Positions 54,077 to 62,271 of a stretch of 64,000 nt of DNA are shown here, piece by piece. Below the pieces are notes generated by a model, which made no database searches, had not been told where the DNA came from, and saw only the letters and a program-made list of their open reading frames with translations. Position numbers and translations under genes: made by a program. Origin of the DNA: Saprospiraceae bacterium (GTDB lineage Bacteria > Bacteroidota > Bacteroidia > Chitinophagales > Saprospiraceae); NCBI GenBank assembly GCA_016714025.1, contig JADJOB010000002.1, positions 665,501-729,500 on the forward strand. Direction: 5' to 3'. The first letter of the stretch is position 1. Every line of letters begins with the position of its first letter.

Positions 54077-54738
54077 TCACGAATTATAAACAAATCGGCA
54101 GCAAGGTTTTTTCCAGATTTAAAAATATTCCGGAAAAGGCATTTTATGATTATTATTATTTTTACCAGCATCATTTTGATCAAATTGTAAAACTGGAATA
54201 CGATGAGTATGTCGAAATAAAATTCAATTACATAGAAGCCTTATATAAACTAGATAAATACAGCTTATTTTATACACAGGCGGATGCATTTTTATCAGAA
54301 CTCATCAACCACCGGTTTTTTAATGAAAGACAACAAGCAATTTTTGAAAAAATATTATACTACAAAGCAGAGGCATATAAAAATGAAAACAAAATCGAAG
54401 AGGCTTGTAAAATTTATGCAGAATTAGTAAAGTGGAAATCAGGGAATAAAGAGTATAGCAGAAAATTATTTTCAAATTTATTTCAAACTGCCCAGATAAA
54501 TCAACAAGATAAAATTGCATTGGTTGTTGCCTTTTTACTTAGCTCACTGGTAATAACTGGAGTAAGTGTCTTTATTATTACCCCATTTTATCCGCAGTTC
54601 AAGGAGACGATGAATGCTTTTAGAAATCTTGCGTTTGCTGGAGGAATTTTATCATTTGTCGGTTTGCAATTGATGTATTTTCGGAAAGCAAAACAGGAAA
54701 TGAATCGGATGTTGAAAAAAAACGATGAATTCAGTTAG
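54073..54738 (+). CDS. Hypothetical membrane protein with TPR-like N-terminus
   Basis: A 221-residue protein not recognised as a named family. Residues about 1-140 are helical and aromatic-rich (FYDYYYFYQHHFDQ) with TPR-like spacing (LYYKAEAYKNENKIEEACKIYAELVKWK). Two membrane helices follow (ALVVAFLLSSLVITGVSVFIITP and ILSFVGLQLMYF), ending in a short charged cytoplasmic tail. It overlaps the cyclase-family gene by 4 bp and is the last gene of the operon. Confidence 0.72.
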   Translation: MITNYKQIGSKVFSRFKNIPEKAFYDYYYFYQHHFDQIVKLEYDEYVEIKFNYIEALYKLDKYSLFYTQADAFLSELINHRFFNERQQAIFEKILYYKAEAYKNENKIEEACKIYAELVKWKSGNKEYSRKLFSNLFQTAQINQQDKIALVVAFLLSSLVITGVSVFIITPFYPQFKETMNAFRNLAFAGGILSFVGLQLMYFRKAKQEMNRMLKKNDEFS

Positions 54739-55043
54739 TAGAAACGCCAACAATGCCAATTGTTGGGGTGCACAATTCTTTGATCACATCATTTGCTGGT
54801 TAATCCTGAAATCAAAAAATTGACACTGGAATAAAATTGTACCTAAGATTTTTTGAAAATTCAATTTATCAGAATTTGGAAGCAGCGTATGACATTTAAT
54901 AATATATTTAATATATTGATAATTAACTTGCAACACAATCATTAATCATACGCGATACGATTTGGTATGATTTTAATCGTCTTGCAGGAATTCAACTTTG
55001 ATTAATCCATAATAAGTTTATAATTTAGAGTAAAATTTCAACC
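54739..55043 (+). promoter_or_regulatory. Intergenic region with a weak promoter match
   Basis: This 305-bp gap after the ten-gene operon contains no gene or strong hairpin that I can see. A weak Bacteroidota promoter match lies at its end: TTTG at 54997-55000, then 20 bases, then TAATTTAG at 55021-55028 (7 of 8 positions). It would start transcription shortly before the ATG at 55044. Confidence 0.35.
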
Positions 55044-57635
55044 ATGCGTTTTTCAATCCTATTATTTTTTGTTCTAAGTGCCGCATTTTTAAAGGCTCAA
55101 AATTACAGTATAAAAGCTTCTGTTCTTATCTGGGTAGAGACACAGGAAAGTCCTGCTAGCATTACACTTAATTGGATTGCAGATCCTGATGCCACGAATT
55201 ATTATGTTTTCAGAAAGACAAAATCTGCAACAAGCTGGGGCAGTTTTATTGCCAATGTATCGAAAGATTCTACCCGATATGTAGACAAAAACGTGGAAGT
55301 GGGTAAAGGCTATGAATATCGGGTCTCCAAGGTTAGTCCTGTGTCAAATGGTTTTGGATACGTGTATGCCGGGATCAAACTACCCGAAACAGATAGTCGT
55401 GGAAGTATCTTGTTGTTGGTTGACAGTTTAGTCAATGTTAGCTTGAAAACAGAAATTGATATTTGGAAGGCCGACGTTTCCAATGAATCCTGGAATGTAT
55501 TGACTTATGTGCCTACTTCTAAAAATACGGTAGTTGAAATACGAACAAAAATTGCAGATTTGAAGCGATCCAATCCGGATTTAAAGTCTGTATTCATTTT
55601 GGGTCATGTTAAAGTACCATATTCAGGAGACATAGCACCAGATGGACATACAGACCATGTAGGAGCCTGGCCTTGTGATTCTTACTATGGTGAATTGGAT
55701 GGAAGCTGGACCGATGTAATTGTTGATGATGTCAGTGCTGGAAGAGCTGCAAATAAAAACATACCAGGTGATGGAAAATTTGATCAAAGCAGTTTGCCCA
55801 GTGATGTGGATTTAGAAGTAGGTCGCGTAGATTTTTTCAATATGCCTGCGTTTTCAAAATCTGAAATTGAATTGTTGAGAAGTTATTTAAATAAAAACCA
55901 CAAATGGCGCACCGGACAAATAAACGCAGTCCGAAGAGGCATTGTATTAGACAATTTTAATTTTGCCGGAGAAGCATTTGGTCAAAGTGGCATGAAAAAT
56001 TTTTCCGCATTTTTCGGACCCTCAAATGTTGAATACGGTAATTATAGAGATAGTTTATTAAAAAAATCTTATTTGTGGTCTTATGGAGCAGGTGGAGGTT
56101 GGTATGAAGGTGCAGGAGGGATCAGTACCACGCAAAACATGGCCGTTGATAGTTTACAATCCGTTTTTACATTCTTATTTGGCAGTTATTTTGGTGATTG
56201 GGACAGTCCGAATAATTTTTTACGTGCAGCATTGGCCAGTGGAACCATCCTTAGTAATGCCTGGTCAGGCAGACCTTTGTGGTCTATGCATTATATGGCA
56301 ATGGGAGATCATATTGGATTGTGTGGTAAATTAAGTATTAATAATTCCAGTCTGTATCAGGCAGGATTTGGAGCGCGGTCCACTCATGTTGCTTTAATGG
56401 GTGACCCAAGTTTAATTATGTATCCGATTGCAGCACCTGAAACATTAGAAGCAGTTGAAACAGGTCCGCACATCGATTTAAAATGGAGAAAATCTAATGA
56501 GGCAACTCATGGTTATAATGTGTATCGCAGAATTACAGGAAATTCCATCTATGAAGTTTCTGCAAGAAATGTAATGGATACTTTTTATCGAGACATGTGC
56601 CCATTTAATGGATTTAAATATGAATATTTGGTAAGGGCTGTTAAGCTTGAAACAACGGCAAGTGGTAGTTTTTATAATTTATCTGCAGGGGTGAGGGATA
56701 CGCTCACAAAAGTTTTAAGCGTGACCCCAAAAGCAGATTTTACATTTACTAAAGATTATGAGTTTGTACATCTAAAGTCAGAATCTAAAAATTCACGGAG
56801 TGTAAAATGGATTATTGGAAAGGACACTTTGGCCGCTACAGAAGTAGATGCCGTTTTGGATTGTGACAAATCCCCTCAAAGCATTTGTTTGATTGCAATT
56901 GGTGATTGTGATGAAGATTATACCTGCAAATCAATAAGCTTTGATTGCAGCATTCCTAAAATTTCAAAAATAAAAATTGATAGCATATTATGTCATGGTG
57001 ATAAAGCTGCAATTGAAATAGAAGACTTAATAGGTGCTGATCCTTTTAGTTTTAAATGGAGCACCGGTGAAACCAGCAATAAAATCGCAAATCTGGTAGC
57101 GGGAAATTATGATGTAACGATCACTTCTGCCAAGAATACCAATAAAGTGTATAATTTTAATATAGTAGAACCTGCATCTTTGAATGCAAATTATAGTATT
57201 CGATCCGCAACACCTGGTAAAAATGATGGTGGAATTAGTAATCTTATCATTACAGGAGGAGTAGCACCGTATACTTTTAAAATTCTCAATGAAAACCCGG
57301 ATTCTCTGAAGGCTGGTGACTATAATTTAATCATTACAGATGCAAATAATTGTACAACTACCATTAAAATTACCATTCCGGTACGGACGGCAACAATTAA
57401 TCCCGATGCATCCTTTGAGATTTATCCAACGATAGCCAAAGAGTATCTATATATTAAGTATAAAAACCAATCTGCGATCCGTAAGATGCGCTTATTAAAC
57501 CTTCAGGGAGTCCCAATACGAGATATTTCGACATCGGAAAGCAGGATCTATATTGGTAAGTTAAGTCCGGGCTGGTATGTCATTCAATGCATTACCGCTA
57601 AAGGAACAGAGGATGTACGGTTTGAAAAACTGTAA
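55044..57635 (+). CDS. T9SS-secreted protein with FN3, degenerate C25-like domain and SprB-type repeats
   Basis: An 863-residue exported protein: signal peptide (ILLFFVLSAAFLKAQ), an FN3-like domain (about 30-105), and a region resembling gingipain-type C25 peptidases (about 125-475; FILGHVKVPYSGD, WPCDSYYGELDGSWTD, LEVGRVDF and the closing VALMGDPSLIMYPI). The position of the C25 catalytic cysteine reads FTFLFGSYFGDWD with no cysteine, so proteolytic activity looks absent. A second FN3-like segment, two SprB-type repeats (about 650-780; FKWSTGETSNKIANLVAGNYDVTIT and the APYTFKI ... GDYNLIITDANNCT unit) and a type A T9SS domain (FEIYPTIAKEYLYI ... GWYVIQ) follow. The role is unknown. Confidence 0.72.
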   Translation: MRFSILLFFVLSAAFLKAQNYSIKASVLIWVETQESPASITLNWIADPDATNYYVFRKTKSATSWGSFIANVSKDSTRYVDKNVEVGKGYEYRVSKVSPVSNGFGYVYAGIKLPETDSRGSILLLVDSLVNVSLKTEIDIWKADVSNESWNVLTYVPTSKNTVVEIRTKIADLKRSNPDLKSVFILGHVKVPYSGDIAPDGHTDHVGAWPCDSYYGELDGSWTDVIVDDVSAGRAANKNIPGDGKFDQSSLPSDVDLEVGRVDFFNMPAFSKSEIELLRSYLNKNHKWRTGQINAVRRGIVLDNFNFAGEAFGQSGMKNFSAFFGPSNVEYGNYRDSLLKKSYLWSYGAGGGWYEGAGGISTTQNMAVDSLQSVFTFLFGSYFGDWDSPNNFLRAALASGTILSNAWSGRPLWSMHYMAMGDHIGLCGKLSINNSSLYQAGFGARSTHVALMGDPSLIMYPIAAPETLEAVETGPHIDLKWRKSNEATHGYNVYRRITGNSIYEVSARNVMDTFYRDMCPFNGFKYEYLVRAVKLETTASGSFYNLSAGVRDTLTKVLSVTPKADFTFTKDYEFVHLKSESKNSRSVKWIIGKDTLAATEVDAVLDCDKSPQSICLIAIGDCDEDYTCKSISFDCSIPKISKIKIDSILCHGDKAAIEIEDLIGADPFSFKWSTGETSNKIANLVAGNYDVTITSAKNTNKVYNFNIVEPASLNANYSIRSATPGKNDGGISNLIITGGVAPYTFKILNENPDSLKAGDYNLIITDANNCTTTIKITIPVRTATINPDASFEIYPTIAKEYLYIKYKNQSAIRKMRLLNLQGVPIRDISTSESRIYIGKLSPGWYVIQCITAKGTEDVRFEKL

Positions 57636-57836
57636 AGGATCCTATTAAAGTACACGCTGTAATTTTCAAAATATTATTTTGATTATCAATAAAATAATCA
57701 TAAATTTCAAATTTATATTTGGTAAAATTAGTTCTTCAGCTTAAAATAATTAGCCTGTGTTTTGAAAATCGTAGGCTTTGGAAATATCCAACCGGACCTT
57801 GTTACTATTATGGTACGTTAAAAAAATATTAAATAG

Positions 57837-57858
57837 TACGAAATATTTCGTAGATTTG
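57837..57858 (+). promoter_or_regulatory. Perfect palindrome overlapping the -7 element of the blaI-like gene
   Basis: TACGAAATATTTCGTA (57837-57852) is a perfect 16-bp palindrome. Its last two bases are the TA of TAGATTTG (57851-57858), a full match to the Bacteroidota -7 consensus TAnnTTTG. The -33 position (TTA at 57829-57831) is imperfect. BlaI/MecI repressors bind AT-rich dyads over their own promoters, so this is a likely autoregulatory operator. Transcription would start near 57865, 37 bp before the gene. Confidence 0.65.
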
Positions 57859-57901
57859 TTCACTGTTTTAATATTTGTATCACCAATTGTATATATAACC
57901 C

Positions 57902-58282
57902 ATGAATAAATTAATTCATAAACCTACTGACGGCGAATTAGAAATCCTGCAGATTCTTTGGAAACTAGGACCTTCTAGCGTTAAAGCGGTTAATGAGCTT
58001 TTAAATGAGCACAAGGATGTTGGTTACACAACAACCTTAAAGATGCTTCAGATCATGTATGAAAAAGGCCTTTGTGTTCGGGAAGCAGAAGGGAAATTGC
58101 ATATTTATAAACCAGCCATTAAGGAGCAACAGGTAAAAAAGAATTATTTAAAAGATATGATAGATCATGTTTTTGATGGTTCACCGATGGAGATGGTTAT
58201 GCAGACTTTAGGAAACTATAAGGCATCACCGGATGAAATTAATGATCTTAAAAAATTATTAAAAGACCTGGAATCCAAATAA
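57902..58282 (+). CDS. BlaI/MecI-family winged-helix repressor
   Basis: A 126-residue transcription factor. The N-terminal winged helix is HKPTDGELEILQILWKLGPSSVKAVNELL with the recognition region VGYTTTLKMLQIMYEKGL, and the C-terminal helices (about 75-126) form the dimerisation part that M56 peptidases normally cut. It overlaps the next gene as TAATG (58280-58284). The likely operator is the palindrome just upstream. Confidence 0.92.
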   Translation: MNKLIHKPTDGELEILQILWKLGPSSVKAVNELLNEHKDVGYTTTLKMLQIMYEKGLCVREAEGKLHIYKPAIKEQQVKKNYLKDMIDHVFDGSPMEMVMQTLGNYKASPDEINDLKKLLKDLESK

Positions 58283-59721
58283 TGAAAACAAGCGGCCACA
58301 TTGAAGCAACTCCTTGGCAGGAACTTTTTGCCTCAACCTTAATGCACTCCTTATGGCAAGGTGCACTGATCGTATTAGTGATGTGGTTATTGCGTATTTT
58401 TTATCGAAAGAACCCAAAGGTTTTATATACGCTATCCCTTTCAGCACTGATTTTAATTGTTATTACAAGTGTTTTAAATTTTGTTAGTTTGGTTTACAAA
58501 CCCTCTTTGCAATTAATTTCAATTACTGCTTTTATTCCAAATTTAGATCAGGACCTTGCATTACAATATATAAATCAAATATGGTTAATTGGTTGCATTG
58601 TTTTTTGTATACGATTTGTGTGGAGCCATATTTACATTAAGCGACTGATTCATGTATCGGATCGATTGGCAAGCGATCCATGGACCCTTGCATTCCAAAA
58701 AGTATGCAAACACTATAAAATACAAAGGAATATTTTACTCCTCCAGAGTGATAAAATCGGAAGTGCTTTTTTAACAGGAGTTATTAAACCAGTAATTTTA
58801 ATTCCAACTGCCTGGATTAATCAGTTAACTGCAAAAGAAGCTGAATGTATTTTAGCTCATGAAGTCTCTCATGCATTGAATAAAGATCATTGGGTCAATT
58901 TAATGATGAATTTAATTGAAATTGTTTATTTCTATAATCCGGCAGTTCATATTTTGCTCAGTCATTTAAAACTCGAACGCGAATTATTGGCCGATGCATC
59001 TGCTTCCAATTATATTAATTCTAAATTGGAGTATGCAAAATTAATTATTAGAATAGAAGAGAGTTCTGGTTTAATTCCAGCATTTTCACTTCCATTTTTT
59101 AGACAGAAAAAACAATTGCGAAAGCGAATTGAAACGGTATTAAATATTTCTGGTACTAAAAATGAAATGTATTCCGGATTTGCAATTATGTTGCTTATGA
59201 CGGGAATGGCTTTTATAAAAATGAATCCCCTGACACAAGTTTCAGTTTGTAATGAGGAAATTATTACAGAAGCACAAGTGCAAAATGTGGCCTGTCTTGA
59301 CAACAAAATATTTTACACTAAGCAAACAGATAAAACAACTAAACCTCAGAAAGCAAATATTAAGAAAAGGGTGATTAAAAAGCGCATTTATAAATATGAG
59401 CCATTAAATACAAATCAGGACTTGGTTTTTGAGGATCCATCAAATCATGGTTTTAATGTTGAACTAGAAAAAGCGATTCGAAATGAATTGAATCAGAAAA
59501 CAAAAACGATAGTTAAAATAAAACAGATTGATTCAGAACCAAATCATACAACTGATGGGGGATCCTGGATTGTCACAAAACAAATTCGTTGTTATGCACC
59601 TGAAGATGACCGCACCATTATCATTGTACGTATGAATAAGAGCGCAGAAAGTCTTGTTGAACCTGAGCACGAAATGATGGATCCTGGAACGATTCAGCAC
59701 GACAACAATCAAATAAACTAA
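58282..59721 (+). CDS. M56-family (BlaR1/MecR1-like) membrane metalloprotease
   Basis: A 479-residue membrane peptidase. Several helices occupy about 12-115, the zinc motif HEVSH is at H193-H197 (AHEVSHALNKDHW), and the third-ligand region is LERELLADASA. A further helix lies near 292-312. The extracytoplasmic C-terminal part is only about 165 residues, basic and then acidic, with no penicillin-binding sensor domain, so its signal is not a beta-lactam by the known mechanism. It presumably cleaves the adjacent BlaI-like repressor when activated. Confidence 0.92.
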   Translation: MKTSGHIEATPWQELFASTLMHSLWQGALIVLVMWLLRIFYRKNPKVLYTLSLSALILIVITSVLNFVSLVYKPSLQLISITAFIPNLDQDLALQYINQIWLIGCIVFCIRFVWSHIYIKRLIHVSDRLASDPWTLAFQKVCKHYKIQRNILLLQSDKIGSAFLTGVIKPVILIPTAWINQLTAKEAECILAHEVSHALNKDHWVNLMMNLIEIVYFYNPAVHILLSHLKLERELLADASASNYINSKLEYAKLIIRIEESSGLIPAFSLPFFRQKKQLRKRIETVLNISGTKNEMYSGFAIMLLMTGMAFIKMNPLTQVSVCNEEIITEAQVQNVACLDNKIFYTKQTDKTTKPQKANIKKRVIKKRIYKYEPLNTNQDLVFEDPSNHGFNVELEKAIRNELNQKTKTIVKIKQIDSEPNHTTDGGSWIVTKQIRCYAPEDDRTIIIVRMNKSAESLVEPEHEMMDPGTIQHDNNQIN

Positions 59722-59748
59722 TTTTTTTCATTAATAAAATAATTGCAT

Positions 59749-60924
59749 ATGAAACAGTTAAAATTATTTTACCTAATCATGTTGCTTCCATTAACGGCAT
59801 TAATAGCGCAAGGGGAGCAAGGTAAATCTAAAACAAAGTACATTATTAAAAAAGTAACCGTTGAGAATATTGACGGAAAGGAAACGCAGAAAGAAGAAAT
59901 TGATACGGTTGATTTCATGTCAATGGATCCTTCAATGGATAAGGATATTCAGGTAATAATTAAAGATGCAAAAGGAAATACCTTGTCTGACGGTGAAACG
60001 CATGAAATGATGTTTCATGGAATGCCGGAAATGGAAAATCAAATGGAATGGCATGAGCTTGAAATGGAAAAAAATGTAACACCGCCTAACAAAGCAGTAT
60101 TGGGGGTTCAATTAGAAAATGTTAATGGAGAAAACGGAGCCCAGGTAATTGAAGTATTCGAAGGATCTGCTGCAGAGAAAGCAGGAATTATGGAAGGAGA
60201 TATAATTTTAGCTATTGAGGGTAAGGAAACAAAAAATGTAGATGCCGTAATAGAGCAACTTTCAGATAATAAGCCTGGAGATAAAGTAAAAGTCAATATC
60301 TTGAGAGGAACAAAAGTTAAAAACCTTAATGCCAAGTTGCAAGAACGCAAAGAAGAAGCTATCAGTATGAAAAGCTGCAGTCCGGGGATGGCTAAAATGA
60401 AATGTTGTAAGCCGGGAGAAGCAGGCTCAGGTGAACGGAAATGCATCATCATTAAGAAAGATAAAGATGGAAAAGAAGTGATTGAAGAGATTAAAGGCTT
60501 ACCTGGTGCAGGCAGTAATATGAAAAAAATGATCATTATTAATGGTGACGATAAAGATGTTAAAATAATTAATGGTGATGGCGCCAACCAGCAAATCGAG
60601 ATTATTAAAAGTGAGGGTGGTAAATCTGATTCAAAAGAAGTGGTAGTCCGTAAAGAAAACCAACAATCTTTAAATGTAGAATATTTAACCAGCAGTCCAA
60701 ATCCCAGCAATGGACAAATGAAAATTAACTTTTCCGGTTTGAAAGTTCCAACCACGATACAGGTACTTGATTTAAATGGAAAAGAAGTTTATAATGAAAA
60801 ACTGGATGTATTTGACGGAACGTATAATAAGGAAATAGACATAAAAAACGAAGCGAAAGGAACTTTGATTCTTAAAATAAAACAAGGGGATAAAGTTTTA
60901 ACACAAAAAATTATAGTAGAATAA
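59749..60924 (+). CDS. PDZ-domain protein with T9SS sorting domain
   Basis: A 391-residue exported protein from the ATG at 59749 (a TTG two codons upstream is less likely). Signal peptide LKLFYLIMLLPLTALIAQG, a Met/Glu-rich region (to about 115), a PDZ domain (about 118-200; AVLGVQLENVNG ... GSAAEKAGIMEGDIILAIEGKET), a Lys/Gly/Asp-rich region with a small cysteine cluster (SCSPGMAKMKCCKPG), and a type A T9SS domain (SSPNPSNGQMKINF ... GTLILKIKQGDKVL). No protease domain is present. It follows the M56 gene by 27 bp and is likely part of the same operon. Confidence 0.87.
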   Translation: MKQLKLFYLIMLLPLTALIAQGEQGKSKTKYIIKKVTVENIDGKETQKEEIDTVDFMSMDPSMDKDIQVIIKDAKGNTLSDGETHEMMFHGMPEMENQMEWHELEMEKNVTPPNKAVLGVQLENVNGENGAQVIEVFEGSAAEKAGIMEGDIILAIEGKETKNVDAVIEQLSDNKPGDKVKVNILRGTKVKNLNAKLQERKEEAISMKSCSPGMAKMKCCKPGEAGSGERKCIIIKKDKDGKEVIEEIKGLPGAGSNMKKMIIINGDDKDVKIINGDGANQQIEIIKSEGGKSDSKEVVVRKENQQSLNVEYLTSSPNPSNGQMKINFSGLKVPTTIQVLDLNGKEVYNEKLDVFDGTYNKEIDIKNEAKGTLILKIKQGDKVLTQKIIVE

Positions 60925-60978
60925 AATTTGGCTTTCTTCTATCTTTGTTTCAGTAGCATAGTTTAATAAAATTAAACG

Positions 60979-61010
60979 AAATCCGGGAGGGAACTTCCGG
61001 ATTTTTTTTT
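60979..61010 (+). terminator. Rho-independent terminator after the PDZ gene
   Basis: An 8-bp stem AAATCCGG (60979-60986) pairing with CCGGATTT (60997-61004) across a 10-base loop, then a T-run to 61010. It lies 55 bp after the stop codon and closes the blaI-M56-PDZ group. Confidence 0.85.
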
Positions 61011-61178
61011 ATAAGTTAGCAAGCCGATTTAAATTTTTCAATACAGAGTGATGGTAATTTCAATTGGTATTCGATCGGAATGAATTAAATGGAATTGCTT
61101 CCTAACAGCTTTCATACACCCTTCACGGATTCTGATGCGGCTTAAAAAATTTTTATTGTTGAATAAAATATTAAAACG

Positions 61179-61286
61179 ATGCGAATTGAACTAAGGAAAA
61201 GAATGCGAATTGTAGCAATTATTTTGGCTTCGATAAGTTTCGCAATTCTTTGTGTAGCGATTTACAAATTGTTTATTGTAAATTAA
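61179..61286 (+). CDS. Possible 35-residue single-span membrane micro-protein
   Basis: ATG 61179 to TAA 61286 encodes 35 residues: a strongly basic start (MRIELRKRMR) and one hydrophobic span (IVAIILASISFAILCVAI) ending YKLFIVN. The shape, positive-inside charge and isolated position between a terminator and the next gene fit a membrane micro-protein. No homologue can be named and no promoter is clear, so it could be a chance frame. The remainder of this roughly 460-bp gap (60925-61385) holds only the terminator and AT-rich DNA. Confidence 0.4.
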   Translation: MRIELRKRMRIVAIILASISFAILCVAIYKLFIVN

Positions 61287-61385
61287 GCGAATCGTTTATT
61301 TATTATAGCTATCAGCAATATCTGGATTTTAATTTCCATTCTATAGATTGATTGCCGTAAGCTTGTTTGACGTTGAAAGCGAATA

Positions 61386-62156
61386 TTATTTCCCTTCAGA
61401 TTTTCCGATATAATGTTTATGTAATTCAGTGACTTTTTTCTGAATATCTCCCATGCGATCTTCATTCCAGTTTTCAAAGCTGGTTTTGGGTTCGGTGAAT
61501 GCCAAATGCGCGTGATATTCCCAGATTTCTCGGACATCTTCATAAGCCAATTGAAAAACCGGGTATCGAATATTGTCTGAAATGCAGTTGATGGCCTGAT
61601 GTTCCTGATTTAATTGCAGTCGCTTATAGACGACCCCGTCTCTTTGGGAAACCACGATGTAAGGTTCGTCGTTTTTAATTTCATTCAATCGTTCGACATA
61701 TTTGCAGATCACGATTGATCCTGATTCCATTGGGAGCATAGAATCCCCTTCAATTTCAAAAGCCCTGTAAAACCCTTTTAATGCCGGAAAATGCAATCGT
61801 GGTAATTCACTGACGAATTCTGGATCCTGAAAATTTTCAATATATCCTGCGGCAGCTTTGGTTCGGACCAATTCAATATTGCCTTTTTCTTTTTGATCAA
61901 TGGTCATTGCCAGGATTTTGACATTTTTAGTACTCACTTCATCCCAGCTTAGTTTTTCCATTTGCCGGGTGAGCAGGGCTTCAATTTGGACCTCATAAGC
62001 TTTTGCGATTTTAATCAACAGGGCCATATCGGGTTCAGTATGTCCTCGTTCATAATCTCCAAGGGTTGTCCGTGGAATGCCGATTTTATCGGCTGCCTGT
62101 GCTTGCGAATAGTCCATTTTTTGACGTAGGAAGCGAAGATTTTGTGCCAGGAACAT
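61386..62156 (-). CDS. XRE-family regulator with S24 (LexA/UmuD-like) peptidase domain
   Basis: A 256-residue transcription factor. The N-terminal helix-turn-helix is LRFLRQKMDYSQAQAADKIGIPRTTLGDYERG. The C-terminal S24 domain carries the Ser-Lys dyad S139 (EIEGDSMLPMESG) and K178 (GVVYKRL). An A103-G104 bond lies 36 residues before the serine, close to the LexA spacing (A84-G85, S119, K156), so RecA-stimulated self-cleavage is plausible. It is divergent from a Y-family polymerase gene over a shared operator-like dyad, which suggests DNA-damage control. Confidence 0.88.
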   Translation of the reverse strand: MFLAQNLRFLRQKMDYSQAQAADKIGIPRTTLGDYERGHTEPDMALLIKIAKAYEVQIEALLTRQMEKLSWDEVSTKNVKILAMTIDQKEKGNIELVRTKAAAGYIENFQDPEFVSELPRLHFPALKGFYRAFEIEGDSMLPMESGSIVICKYVERLNEIKNDEPYIVVSQRDGVVYKRLQLNQEHQAINCISDNIRYPVFQLAYEDVREIWEYHAHLAFTEPKTSFENWNEDRMGDIQKKVTELHKHYIGKSEGK

Positions 62157-62223
62157 GTAGTTAAACTTTAGTACGGCTCAAGTTAAGGCAAATTTGACAA
62201 ACAAAAAACTTTTTAACAAAATA

Positions 62224-62249
62224 TCGACTATATTTGCCGATATAATCGA
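62224..62249. promoter_or_regulatory. Operator-like dyad overlapping a -7 promoter element before the polymerase gene
   Basis: TCGACTATAT (62224-62233) and ATATAATCGA (62240-62249) form an inverted repeat with 9 of 10 paired bases and a 6-bp spacer. The dyad covers TATATTTG (62229-62236), a match to the -7 consensus TAnnTTTG, in the 115-bp gap between the divergent XRE-S24 and Y-polymerase genes. No TTG is present at the -33 position. It is likely the binding site of the S24 regulator. Confidence 0.5.
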
Positions 62250-62271
62250 CTGATTAATTTAATTATTAGCT

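Noticed and set aside
60108..60755. Long open frame on the minus strand inside the PDZ gene (215 codons)
   Set aside because: It lies antisense to a well-supported coding gene, is rich in Ser/Pro/Leu/Ile, and has no recognisable motif or upstream signal. It is a shadow of biased codon use.
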